This document shows positions 16,206 to 24,853 of a stretch of DNA of 39,532 nt, one piece after another (within the stretch, counting starts at the first letter, position 1; each line of letters begins with the position of its first letter). A program made the position numbers and the translations under genes. Source of the stretch: Oscillospiraceae bacterium (GTDB taxonomy: Bacteria > Bacillota > Clostridia > Oscillospirales > Acutalibacteraceae). The DNA lies in the NCBI GenBank assembly GCA_015065765.1, contig SVPP01000021.1, forward strand, positions 1-39,532, given 5' to 3'. Below the pieces are notes generated by a model, which saw only the letters and a program-made list of their open reading frames with translations, ran no database searches and was not told the DNA's origin.

Positions 16206-16816
16206 AGACATTTATTATTCTCGGTGACTCAATAACAGATTGCAGCAGAAACAGAGATGATATCGACTCAATGGGTATGGGTTATCCTGCAATAGTTGCT
16301 GCAACAATCGGCACACAATATCCTCAGAAATTTAAATTTATAAACGAAGGTATCAGCGGAGACAGAATTGTTGATGTTTATGCACGAATCAAGCGTGATA
16401 TTCTCAACCAGAAGCCTGATTATCTTTCAATTCTTATCGGTGTAAACGATGTATGGCATGAGTTAAATGATGAAAATGGTGTTGCTGCTCCCAAATTTGA
16501 AAAAATCTATTCAATGCTTATTGAAGAAATCAAGGAAGAGCTTCCCGAAATTAAAATTTTCCTGCTCGAGCCCTTCGTAACGCCCGGCACAGGAACAGAT
16601 AAGTATATTGATACTTTCCGTTCGGAAATAAAGCTCCGTTCAGAGGCCGTACAAAGAATAGCGGATAAATTTGACCTTACTTTCATTCCCCTTCAGAAGG
16701 TGTTTGATGAGGCAATGACAAAAGCTCCCGCCTCATACTGGACAAGAGACGGTGTTCATCCCTCAACCGAAGGTCACGGACTTATAGCGAGAGAGCTTAC
16801 TGCTGCTGTATTATAA
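16202..16816 (+). CDS. SGNH/GDSL-family hydrolase (esterase)
   Basis: A 204-residue cytoplasmic SGNH hydrolase. Block I is ILGDSITDC with nucleophile Ser10; the block II Gly is in NEGISGDRIVD; block III is LIGVNDVWHE with Asn; block V is RDGVHPSTEGH with Asp183 and His186. The family removes acyl or acetyl groups from sugars, lipids or other esters; a role in deacetylating imported oligosaccharides would fit the glycosidase-rich surroundings, but this is inference. The ATG overlaps the alaX stop (ATGA), and the ribosome binding site AAGGAG lies within the end of alaX. No signal peptide is seen. Confidence 0.88.
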   Translation: MKTFIILGDSITDCSRNRDDIDSMGMGYPAIVAATIGTQYPQKFKFINEGISGDRIVDVYARIKRDILNQKPDYLSILIGVNDVWHELNDENGVAAPKFEKIYSMLIEEIKEELPEIKIFLLEPFVTPGTGTDKYIDTFRSEIKLRSEAVQRIADKFDLTFIPLQKVFDEAMTKAPASYWTRDGVHPSTEGHGLIARELTAAVL

Positions 16817-16856
16817 AAGTTTCAGAAATGCACATAATAAACCTGAGGTGATAACT

Positions 16857-17033
16857 TTGGATATGAAAGATTTGCCTGCAGGTTTTGCTATGGCATTGGC
16901 ACAGAATGAAGATGCCATGAAACGGTTCGAAAAAATGGACGAGGACGATAAAGCGAAAGTCCTCGAACACGCACGTTCCGTAAACTCAAAGCAGGAAATG
17001 AAGGTTCTTGTTTACGATTTATCGAAAAACTGA
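16857..17033 (+). CDS. Small conserved clostridial protein of unknown function
   Basis: A 58-residue acidic/helical protein beginning (M)DMKDLPAGFAMALAQNEDAM and ending MKVLVYDLSKN. I recognise the pattern LPxGFxMALAQNxxAMxxF as a small protein frequent in clostridial genomes, but I know of no function. Start choice: GAGGTGA (16845-16851) best serves TTG 16857 (5-nt spacing); ATG 16863 (11 nt) is the alternative, and a GTG at 16848 lies inside the ribosome binding site. It follows the SGNH gene by 40 nt and ends at a terminator. Confidence 0.7.
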   Translation: MDMKDLPAGFAMALAQNEDAMKRFEKMDEDDKAKVLEHARSVNSKQEMKVLVYDLSKN

Positions 17034-17040
17034 AAAAATC

Positions 17041-17085
17041 CCCCGAAAGCACTATTTTTAAGTGCCTTCGGGGATAATTTTATTT
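17041..17085. terminator. Bidirectional terminator
   Basis: CCCCGAAAGCACT (17041-17053) pairs with AGTGCCTTCGGGG (17061-17073), with one mismatch and a 7-nt loop. An A-run lies to the left and ATAATTTTATTT to the right, so it serves both the small gene and the converging GH127 gene. Confidence 0.88.
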
Positions 17086-18888
17086 CACAAAAGGTATTTC
17101 TGTCATTCTTAGCTTTGATGATCCGTAAGGATAAAGGGTTATTTCCTCTTCGTCGGAAATCGCCACCCTTGATTCGGGAATTTTCGCACAGACATTTTCA
17201 TAGCCGTCAGCTAATCCCCAATTTATTTTCTGAACATTCGCTTTGATTTTAACAGGTGGATTTTCGGAAGAAAAGGGAATTTCTCCTACTTTGCATCTTT
17301 CAAGCACCAAATTTTCATCCGCAAAGGCATAGTTCCAGTCTGTTGTGGGGTAAAGTTCATAATCACAGTAAGGGAATTTCCTCTCAACGCCGTCTTTCTC
17401 ATATTCGTGCATTTTCCATTCCGCGCCTATGGGAATAGAAAATACAAGAGAGCCACATTTTACGGTATTCAAATCACAAGGTCTTTTTTCAAAATAAGGT
17501 GTAACATCAAAGCTGACATTGATTTCCGTTTCACCTTTGTCGATTTCAAAAGAGAACTCCTCGGTATTTATCTTTTCTCCGTTAACAGTAAGGTTTTCTG
17601 CAAAGGAAGGAATGCGAACTTTGAAGGTGAATTCATTTTCAGCCTCAATCGTATATTTAAAACTGTTTTCAAAGGGATAATCGGTTTCAAGCTTAATACG
17701 TTTTCCGTCCGCTTTAACTTCTGAGGGCACAGGCAAAACATTGATAACAGTGTCACCGCTGTACATAAACGCTGAGAGCGCAAATTTCGGCCAGCCTTGG
17801 TTGAAGTTTGCGGTACAGCAACCGAAATTCGGCTCAAGTCCGAAGAGATGCGCCTCCTGTCCGTTTGTTCTGAACAGAGATTTGCCGGGGAATTTCACAC
17901 ATGCAATCTGATTGCTCATCTGAACATACTGATGCGTCCACATGTCATCGCTTATTGTTGCAGGCAGTGCATTGAAAGCCACAACCTCGAGCCTTTCCGC
18001 CCATTTTTTGTCTCCTGTAAATGCATATAAAATCTCGTAGGAATACATCAGTTCAGCAACAGAACAAAGCTCCGTGCCCTGAATGGGACTGATTCCTGAC
18101 AAACACTCATCACCCGTAAATGTTTGAACGGGCGTTCCGTTATATTCTTTCAGAATTTCATAAAGCTTTTCAGCGTTATCCGTATACTCCTCACCAAGAT
18201 TTTCGCAGGAAACAGCTTCACTTTTCAGCATCATAGCAAGGTTTACAATGTGTGTATCAAAACGCCATCTGTTAAGAGGCCGTTCCCACAGGGGTATTGC
18301 CTCATTATAGTCCAGACCTTGCTCTTTAAGGATTTTTGCGAGGTCGCACAGCCACCCTTCGCCGCATCTGTCAAACATAAAATTAATGGCAATAAAACAT
18401 TCAAACCATCTCGCGTTACCCCAGTTAAAAAGCTTGATTTCCCCGCTTTTCAACATATCATAATAATTTCTGAGAACTTTGTAGATTACATCGGGAATTC
18501 TCTCATCTTTTGAACACTGATAGTAAACCGTGAGGGCTTTTGAAATGAGCTGAACTGCCCATGTGTCGTATTCTTTTCTGTCTTCATCCTTACAGGGACA
18601 AATCCAGCCGTCCGCAGTCTGAAAAGAGATTATAGCGTCAATATACTTTTTCGCCCTTGAAATCATATCTTCATCTTCAAGAAGATAGGCGAGAGGAATA
18701 AAACCATCAAGCCAGTACGGTACTCTCTCCCATCCCTCTTTGTCTCCGCCAATCCATGAGCTGTTCTTGATATCAGGCCACATTTTGTCAAGATTTCCGC
18801 TTAAAGATTCAGCCTGCATCATAAGCTGTTTTTTCAGCCATCCTGAAGGTTTTATCTCATTTGTAGTAAAAAAGTTCCACTTTGACAT
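17080..18888 (-). CDS. GH127-type beta-L-arabinofuranosidase (DUF1680)
   Basis: A 602-residue protein of the GH127/DUF1680 group, intracellular (no signal peptide). The (alpha/alpha)6 barrel spans about 1-390 and a beta-sandwich tail follows. GH127 uses a zinc-activated cysteine nucleophile; matching residues are Glu273 and Cys275 in GTELCSVAE, and Cys357-Cys358 in NFGCCTANFNQGWPK, equivalent to the Glu/Cys and Cys-Cys zinc ligands of HypBA1. Other family stretches are DKEGWERVPYWLDGFIPLA and WRFDTHIVNLAM. It releases L-arabinofuranose, for example from hydroxyproline-linked arabinans, although related families GH146 and others share this fold, so specificity is uncertain. ATG 18888 with GGAG 8 nt upstream was chosen over an in-frame GTG (18897) within the ribosome binding site. 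Confidence 0.88.
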   Translation of the reverse strand: MSKWNFFTTNEIKPSGWLKKQLMMQAESLSGNLDKMWPDIKNSSWIGGDKEGWERVPYWLDGFIPLAYLLEDEDMISRAKKYIDAIISFQTADGWICPCKDEDRKEYDTWAVQLISKALTVYYQCSKDERIPDVIYKVLRNYYDMLKSGEIKLFNWGNARWFECFIAINFMFDRCGEGWLCDLAKILKEQGLDYNEAIPLWERPLNRWRFDTHIVNLAMMLKSEAVSCENLGEEYTDNAEKLYEILKEYNGTPVQTFTGDECLSGISPIQGTELCSVAELMYSYEILYAFTGDKKWAERLEVVAFNALPATISDDMWTHQYVQMSNQIACVKFPGKSLFRTNGQEAHLFGLEPNFGCCTANFNQGWPKFALSAFMYSGDTVINVLPVPSEVKADGKRIKLETDYPFENSFKYTIEAENEFTFKVRIPSFAENLTVNGEKINTEEFSFEIDKGETEINVSFDVTPYFEKRPCDLNTVKCGSLVFSIPIGAEWKMHEYEKDGVERKFPYCDYELYPTTDWNYAFADENLVLERCKVGEIPFSSENPPVKIKANVQKINWGLADGYENVCAKIPESRVAISDEEEITLYPYGSSKLRMTEIPFVK

Positions 18889-18913
18889 TTCAATCACTCC
18901 GTTTCGTGCTCAT

Positions 18914-18942
18914 ATTCTAACATAAATGCCCATATTTCGCAA
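18914..18942 (-). promoter_or_regulatory. GH127 gene promoter
   Basis: Minus-strand TTGCGA (18942-18937), a 17-nt spacer and TAGAAT (18919-18914) with the extension TGT directly upstream. The TGTTAG-AT core resembles the promoters at 20950 and 37659. Confidence 0.55.
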
Positions 18943-18950
18943 CCGAATTT

Positions 18951-18986
18951 AAAAACCCGTGTATTCTTACAAATACACGGGTTTTT
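18951..18986 (-). terminator. Terminator after the secreted alpha/beta hydrolase gene
   Basis: AAAAACCCGTGTATT (18951-18965) and AATACACGGGTTTTT (18972-18986) form a 15-bp perfect stem with a 6-nt loop; the T-rich end follows on the minus strand. Confidence 0.88.
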
Positions 18987-18990
18987 TCAG

Positions 18991-20922
18991 TCAGGCACAA
19001 AAATCGAGAAATCCTTTTGCACCGAAAATTTTATAAACGATGTCGTTTGCACCTTTGAGAACTTTATTGAGAATTACTTCTGACTTTTCAGGCTCTGAAT
19101 CGGGTCCGTACACACCGATTTTTACAAGCATATCGTGCACTTTTTCAATAAGCTCGTTATCCTTTTCAAAATCGTTTGCAGTGTTTTTAATCATTGCCTT
19201 TGCTTCGTCAAGCAGTGCCTGCTCATCTGCAGTAAGAACATAATTGTTTTCTTCACAGTATCTCTCAAGGTCAGGAATATAGCTTCTCACAAGAGGACTG
19301 AGATTTCTTGCATCGTTGAACTGAGGATAATAATATCCGTCCTCTTCAAGATTATCACAGTCATCAACAGTTTTGATAACACCTGTTGCAAGGTTGAGAG
19401 CAAGTGAAAGAGCTGTATTGTTATATTCAAGCTCATGCTTCTGCTCATAGAAGTACCATGATGACTTTTTGAAAACAGCAGTTGAAATATCAAGTGAACC
19501 GTCGGGAGAAAGTTCTCTGCCATCTGTGTCTTCAAACTTTTCACCGTAGGGAACAAATGATGTACCCGGTACAGTTGAATCAATGTTGATAATTTCATCG
19601 GAGTTTGTTGTGGGAGCGTTCTTCATAAAGCCGAACATGCTGTAGTCACTTGTGCAAGCACCGAAGGGAAGTCCATAACCTGCAATAAAGGAGAAAGTGA
19701 CTCCCTCTTTTTCGAGGTTCTTCATTGTGTTTATAAGATTTGCCTTTGCTTTATAGAAGTTATCAACCTCTGCTTTTACAACATCGGAAGAAATACACCA
19801 CTTGATTTCATCATATCTGTCAAGAGGAGCCATGTTAAGAAGCGACGGAGTAGGTCCGAAAAGGTCCGTTGCAAGACCTCTCAGTGCCATATCAATAAAA
19901 TCTCTCAGCACCTGTTTCGGGAAAATTCTCAGGGCAATATTTACAACATAGCCCCAGGGTTCACCTACAAGGTCGGAGATAAGTCCGTTATAGAAAAGGT
20001 CTGCAGAGTTGTCACAATACTGTTGTGTAAGCATGTCAGCGATAATCTCAGTACCATCCCAAGCTCCGACAATACCAACAACTCTTCTGATATGGTTTTC
20101 TGCTACTGTGGGATATGCATCCATATAAGCAGAAACCACAGATGCACCCATGCTCATCGGAACAAGAACGACATCCTTTGCCCCAACTTTATTGTTGGCA
20201 ATAATTGTTTCCACAAAATCATGGAGACCTTCCACATTCTTTGATGTATATGAAAACGCACCATAATTGTAAACGTAGAGGAAATCTTCATAATTTTCGC
20301 CGAATTTTTCCTTTGCGATATCTTCACAGGGAATTGCAGAGAAGAAACGCTCTCTGGCTTCACTACGCATCTTTCCGTCTGCACCTTCAGCATAAGGATA
20401 ATCAGACACAGGCATAGCGTATCTTGGAGTTACAACTCTGGGATGAGGATTACCCTCTTCATCAACAAGGTTGAACTTGAAAAGATTTCTGACAATTGTC
20501 TGAACGTCTTCTTCGTCAATAATGCATTTTCTGATAATTCCAGACACAAGAAGGTCAAGGACAACGGAAACAATTGCAAATATTGTTTCTGTATCTGTAA
20601 AAGCTTCATCAAAGGAATTGAAGAGATTCCATCTTGTTGAATATTTTCCTTCTGCAATAAGCGGAGCGTAGTTCTCGTAATCCTGAAGCGTGCCTTTTTC
20701 AAAAGCACCTTCCTGAACATAGCTTTCATCAAAGAGATATGAATAGCTCTGACCAATACCTGTAACAAAAACAATAAGACTGTTTTCACCCTCCACAAAC
20801 ACGCTTTCCATGCTGTCTGCTTTCGTATCAGCCTCAGTGTCTGCACCTGATGCCATAGCAGGTACAACGCAAACACCAAGCAGCATAGTAAGTGTAAGGA
20901 TAACTGCAATTATTTTTTTCAT
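18991..20922 (-). CDS. Secreted alpha/beta-hydrolase (lipase/esterase-like)
   Basis: A 643-residue exported protein. The signal peptide is clear (KK, hydrophobic core 5-20, cleavage near AMASG at about 22-26). LIVFVTGIGQS (49-59) resembles the oxyanion strand-loop of alpha/beta hydrolases, and VVLVPMSMGASVVSAYM (251-267) has a nucleophile elbow with Ser257, in a P-x-S-x-G form rather than the classic G-x-S-x-G. VVGIVGAWDGTE follows. The fold hints at lecithin-cholesterol acyltransferase-like lipases, but I cannot name a family. No anchor is visible at the C-terminus, which is helical and charged. AGGAGGG precedes ATG 20922. It is monocistronic, with its own promoter and terminator. Likely role: hydrolysis of extracellular esters; the substrate is unknown. 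Confidence 0.75.
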   Translation of the reverse strand: MKKIIAVILTLTMLLGVCVVPAMASGADTEADTKADSMESVFVEGENSLIVFVTGIGQSYSYLFDESYVQEGAFEKGTLQDYENYAPLIAEGKYSTRWNLFNSFDEAFTDTETIFAIVSVVLDLLVSGIIRKCIIDEEDVQTIVRNLFKFNLVDEEGNPHPRVVTPRYAMPVSDYPYAEGADGKMRSEARERFFSAIPCEDIAKEKFGENYEDFLYVYNYGAFSYTSKNVEGLHDFVETIIANNKVGAKDVVLVPMSMGASVVSAYMDAYPTVAENHIRRVVGIVGAWDGTEIIADMLTQQYCDNSADLFYNGLISDLVGEPWGYVVNIALRIFPKQVLRDFIDMALRGLATDLFGPTPSLLNMAPLDRYDEIKWCISSDVVKAEVDNFYKAKANLINTMKNLEKEGVTFSFIAGYGLPFGACTSDYSMFGFMKNAPTTNSDEIINIDSTVPGTSFVPYGEKFEDTDGRELSPDGSLDISTAVFKKSSWYFYEQKHELEYNNTALSLALNLATGVIKTVDDCDNLEEDGYYYPQFNDARNLSPLVRSYIPDLERYCEENNYVLTADEQALLDEAKAMIKNTANDFEKDNELIEKVHDMLVKIGVYGPDSEPEKSEVILNKVLKGANDIVYKIFGAKGFLDFCA

Positions 20923-20949
20923 TTCAGTCCCTCCTGATATTTTTTCTTT

Positions 20950-20978
20950 ATACTAACATTTATAAGATCTTATTTCAA
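20950..20978 (-). promoter_or_regulatory. Promoter of the secreted hydrolase gene
   Basis: Minus-strand TTGAAA (20978-20973), a 17-nt spacer and TAGTAT (20955-20950) with an upstream TGT. The same ATGTTAGTAT core occurs upstream of the ceramidase-like gene (37659). The rest of the 20923-21086 gap shows no gene. Confidence 0.6.
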
Positions 20979-21086
20979 TCAACTTTTTGATTTTTGTCTT
21001 TTTTCACAAACAATGTATTTTCTTTTCAGCAAAATGACCATATATTTTCAGCTTTGTAACATATAGCTTCAACGAGGATTTATATA

Positions 21087-23540
21087 TCATTCCGTATACA
21101 GCACAACAGGACCGTAAAGTCCGCCTGATACATAGTCTCTTGCAAAATTCTTCTCTCCTTCAAAATACGGAGATAACTCTTCTGTTTTCCACTCATCAAA
21201 GTAATCTGTGTGGACATACCAGTTTGCTGATGTGTTAGTTACAACTATTTTCAGTTCATTCTTTTTTCCAAGCACACCATAGGGTATTTTCAATCTGTAC
21301 GGAGGCATCAGAGACGTTCCTAAAGGTTTTCCGTTGAGACACACCGAAGCTGCGTAACGCACGTCTCCCAGATCAAATTCCCCTTCTTTTCCCACCTTTT
21401 CATCAGGGAGTATAAATGTTGTTTCATAAACACAACTTCCTGAGTAGGCACTGCCAGTTAAGTTTGCCCAATCGCCAAGAATGATAGGAACTGCTTTGTC
21501 AGAATGATTAATATTTTTAAATCCGTTTTCATCACAAACAAGCTCAAGGTCTTTGCGGAGCAGAAACTCACCGGAAATATCGAATCTGTTTCTGAATTCT
21601 TTTTTATTTTCCGCACTGAGAACGTCCTCTGTCAGCAGGACAACAACCGTTTCACCTATAGCAAGAGAAAGCTTCAGAATACCGTTTTCAGTTTCAAAAT
21701 ATTCAGGATTTCCGCTCATCAGATCAAGCAGATAACCTTTTGACGAAGGTAGATGAATACTGCAATCACCGTTTTCACCTGCCTCACGGAACAAACAGAA
21801 CAGCTCAGCGTTTTCAGCCTTTCTGTGCATCACACGCAAACCTGTACCCTCAACCTGAACTGACGGTGAAACATCTGAAAGGTTGTATGAAACACCGCCT
21901 CCGCCTTTGATAAAATCATCCAGCACCTTTTTGGTGTCTTGCGGAATATAGGCTCCTTCAGGGATAATAATGTGATGGTACACCGCACTGCCGATACAGA
22001 TGCAGCCATCTTCAGCACCTACAGAGGCTTGCAGAACATCATCGTCAACAATATCAAAATCCACCATAATGTCTTCAAGCTTTCTGCCGAGAGCATCAAA
22101 TTTCTTTGCTATATCTTTCGCTTTAATGCCGCCATGAAAATCGCTGACAGGATAATAGAGTCCCGTTTCGCATACGCGCTCTCCGAGAGAGGATACATAA
22201 GACAGACGCTCCATATAACAGTTGAACTGTTCAAGATAACGGTAGTACATTTGATTTTCCGTAAAAACAGGTAATTCCTGTGCAAGATAGGCACCTTTTC
22301 TTCCGAGAGGAAAATTAAACAGATTAAAGATGTTTATTCCTCGCACAGCCTGATATCCTATCGTATATCTCATTATATCATAAATAAGCCCCGGTCCTGC
22401 CACACCGAAGCTTTCACTCATTGCAAGCTTTGTACCGTTATGTGCGGCAGCAGATGAAGCATATCGGGGAAAGAATCCGTTGTAACCATTCAGCTCACTC
22501 TTGTTTTCCGCTTTGTTTTCAGGGTAAAGCTGTCTCCAGATAACATCAATCCCCGGGATATCAAAGCATCTGAGAACACGCATGAGGTTGAAGTTTCCTC
22601 CGCCATTCATGCAACCGAGCGGATCATGATCCTTATCCATGTGACCTGTGAAAGCCATGCTGTGATCATTTGCCCATTTTTTGCACGGAAGAAGAAAATT
22701 ATCGCAGAACATACGACTGCATAAATCATACCAACGATGCAGTATATGTACGTTTTCTTCCGTCACTTCCCCTCTCCTCATAATAAGCGGAAGATACGGT
22801 AACACCGACTCGCCGTAAATATTCTCGTATTTCTCCACAAGCTCCTTACTGAATACGTTTGATGGCACTTTCGGCTCGTCCGTAAATACAGCTGTAACAT
22901 CTTTGCCGATTGCATCTTTCATTGCAGATGCATATTTTTCATGAGTAATACTTATAAAATATTCTGTTGCATCTTTATTGAGCAAATCAGGATAATCTGC
23001 TTTTCCGTTTATTTCACGCACAATAACATACTCATTAACGACAGTTTTGTCAGCAAAAGTGTATCCATCTTCAATCAATTCTTTATCCTGAATAAAAGCT
23101 GCAACAACGTCAGGTGTTGTTTTTCTGTAAACATCTCCTGCCAAGAAAGGCTTTTCATAAACCCTCAGCACTTGTCTTGCATACTCGGGATGTGTCTGTA
23201 ACACTTTTCCGCAAGCACCGCCTGAGGGCCATCCTCCCTCATCATATATCCAACAGCGCATACCAAGTGTTTTTCCCTTTTCAACAGCATAGGCACAAAG
23301 GTCGAAATATTCTTCTGAAAGATAGTCGGGATTCAGGTTTGTAGGCATGCTGTCAGGTCGAAAATCCTTTGGCTCCGGAAGAATATAAAATGCCCTTATG
23401 CCGAGATTCTGCATCTCGGCAAGTTGGTTATCTATAATTTCATTTGTGCAGACATCATTCCACACCCAGACATATACAGGCGCGTATGAAACATCAGGAA
23501 AGATGAAACTGTTTATATCGAATTTATCATTGTTTTTCAT
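21087..23540 (-). CDS. GH106-like glycoside hydrolase (putative alpha-L-rhamnosidase type)
   Basis: An 817-residue intracellular protein resembling the GH106/rhamnosidase-like clan by eye. VWVWNDVCTNEIIDNQLAEM (residues 24-43) matches the family start (W-x-W-N followed by a helix), WIYDEGGWPSGGACG (97-111) is the most typical motif, and VFTDEP (217-222, with Glu221) is a probable acidic active-site segment. Further matches are AFTGHMDKDHDP and GIDVIWRQLYPE. The C-terminal about 150 residues (LTGSAYSGSCVYETTFILP, FDLGDVRYAASVCLNGKPLG) form a galactose-binding-like beta sandwich. The natural substrate is likely a rhamnose-containing glycan, but the group also contains enzymes of unknown specificity. 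The ATG at 23540 has GAAGGAAGG upstream. It is 21 nt behind an MFS permease gene, so uptake and hydrolysis are co-expressed. Confidence 0.75.
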   Translation of the reverse strand: MKNNDKFDINSFIFPDVSYAPVYVWVWNDVCTNEIIDNQLAEMQNLGIRAFYILPEPKDFRPDSMPTNLNPDYLSEEYFDLCAYAVEKGKTLGMRCWIYDEGGWPSGGACGKVLQTHPEYARQVLRVYEKPFLAGDVYRKTTPDVVAAFIQDKELIEDGYTFADKTVVNEYVIVREINGKADYPDLLNKDATEYFISITHEKYASAMKDAIGKDVTAVFTDEPKVPSNVFSKELVEKYENIYGESVLPYLPLIMRRGEVTEENVHILHRWYDLCSRMFCDNFLLPCKKWANDHSMAFTGHMDKDHDPLGCMNGGGNFNLMRVLRCFDIPGIDVIWRQLYPENKAENKSELNGYNGFFPRYASSAAAHNGTKLAMSESFGVAGPGLIYDIMRYTIGYQAVRGINIFNLFNFPLGRKGAYLAQELPVFTENQMYYRYLEQFNCYMERLSYVSSLGERVCETGLYYPVSDFHGGIKAKDIAKKFDALGRKLEDIMVDFDIVDDDVLQASVGAEDGCICIGSAVYHHIIIPEGAYIPQDTKKVLDDFIKGGGGVSYNLSDVSPSVQVEGTGLRVMHRKAENAELFCLFREAGENGDCSIHLPSSKGYLLDLMSGNPEYFETENGILKLSLAIGETVVVLLTEDVLSAENKKEFRNRFDISGEFLLRKDLELVCDENGFKNINHSDKAVPIILGDWANLTGSAYSGSCVYETTFILPDEKVGKEGEFDLGDVRYAASVCLNGKPLGTSLMPPYRLKIPYGVLGKKNELKIVVTNTSANWYVHTDYFDEWKTEELSPYFEGEKNFARDYVSGGLYGPVVLYTE

Positions 23541-23561
23541 ATCTTGCCTTCCTTCACAGTT

Positions 23562-24740
23562 TCAGACATCTTTGTTGTATCTGTTCTGCTTTTTCAATCG
23601 ATTTGTAAAGCACTTCAGAGCAATAACCATTATCACATAGAGCACGGCAAGCAGGACAGGATATACTCCTATTCCGAAAAGTCCGCTTATGAGACTGACC
23701 ATAGGAGGTGCCAGCATAACGCCGATGTAAGCAAATGCTATCTGTGAACCCATAATCGATTGTGACACTTCTTTGCCGAAATTGTGGGGTGTCAGGTGTA
23801 TCATGTTCGGGTAGATTGAACCATTTCCGAGACCAATGAAGAAAAGCCCCACAACTGCCACTGTACCGGGCAGAGGAAGAAGCATAATTATGACAGCCGG
23901 AGCAAGGATGGCTGTACCTATGCCGATACGTTTCCATGTACTGATTTTATCGGAAAGCAGACCGGATACAAATCGTCCTACAGACATTCCAACGTAATAT
24001 ATTGTCAAAGCAAGAGCACCGTATTTTGTCTCAAAGCCTTTTTCTGTTACAAGATATGTACTTCCCCACACTCCGCAGGCATATTCGATTGCGTTTGTGG
24101 CGAGCATGATAATCCATACCTGTCGCACCTCAGGTTTTTTTGCCATCTGCACAAAAGAGAGGTTTACGCTTTTTTCCTCTTCAGCCTGCTCAGACGAAGC
24201 AGTCTTTTTCCACAGTGGAAGAGACACAAGCAACAACAGTGTAATAGCTGCCTGAACATAAAAAGCATAGCGATAACCGCCACGCCAACCGATATCACTC
24301 AACGCCTGTGACATAAGGTAAGGACTCAGACTTACTCCAACGCCATAAAAACAATGCAGAAAATTCATGTGGCTTGCTTTACAATGAAGTGCCACATAAT
24401 TATTAAGTCCCGAATCAATAGCACCTGCACCAAGTCCGAGGATAACAGCAAGCGGGATCATAAACCCGAAAGACGGAGCTACAGAAAAACCGAACAGAGC
24501 AGCCGCAGTCATAGCTGTACTGAACACCGTGACCTTGGCTGTTCCCACTTTATTGAGAATTCCCGCACTGAACATACTTGACAATACAGTGCAGCCCGAA
24601 ATCAGAAGAGTGAGAATACTCACCGCCTCAACAGGAATATCAAGTTCCGCATGAAGCGCAGGCCACGCAGAGCCGATAAGAGAATCCGGAACACCGAGAC
24701 CTATAAAAGCAACATATATTACCACCATTAAAAATGCCAT
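23562..24740 (-). CDS. MFS permease, sugar-transporter type
   Basis: A 392-residue major facilitator protein with about 12 membrane helices and a central charged loop (about 178-198, SSEQAEEEKS). GLGAGAIDSGLNNYVALHC (100-118) and FLHCFYGVGVSLSPYL (125-140) are the pattern seen in FucP-like and related clostridial sugar permeases; VGRFVSGLLSDKIS in the second half is the MFS loop signature. Substrate by context: a mono- or disaccharide released or used by the downstream GH106-like enzyme. AAGGAGG lies 5-6 nt before ATG 24740. It is the first gene of the pair, with a near-consensus promoter. Confidence 0.85.
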   Translation of the reverse strand: MAFLMVVIYVAFIGLGVPDSLIGSAWPALHAELDIPVEAVSILTLLISGCTVLSSMFSAGILNKVGTAKVTVFSTAMTAAALFGFSVAPSFGFMIPLAVILGLGAGAIDSGLNNYVALHCKASHMNFLHCFYGVGVSLSPYLMSQALSDIGWRGGYRYAFYVQAAITLLLLVSLPLWKKTASSEQAEEEKSVNLSFVQMAKKPEVRQVWIIMLATNAIEYACGVWGSTYLVTEKGFETKYGALALTIYYVGMSVGRFVSGLLSDKISTWKRIGIGTAILAPAVIIMLLPLPGTVAVVGLFFIGLGNGSIYPNMIHLTPHNFGKEVSQSIMGSQIAFAYIGVMLAPPMVSLISGLFGIGVYPVLLAVLYVIMVIALKCFTNRLKKQNRYNKDV

Positions 24741-24805
24741 AAATCCTCCTTGGAATTCTGCCCTTTTGTAAAAATAATATGTAGAGGTTGTGTTTTATGA
24801 CACCT

Positions 24806-24834
24806 ATTATAACACACCCACATCCTGTCTTCAA
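24806..24834 (-). promoter_or_regulatory. Promoter of the MFS/GH106-like operon
   Basis: Minus-strand TTGAAG (24834-24829), a 17-nt spacer and TATAAT (24811-24806). A GTGT...ACAC inverted motif at about 24789-24802 lies just downstream of the -10 box and may bind a regulator. Confidence 0.75.
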
Positions 24835-24853
24835 CACAAAATTGAATCAAGTA

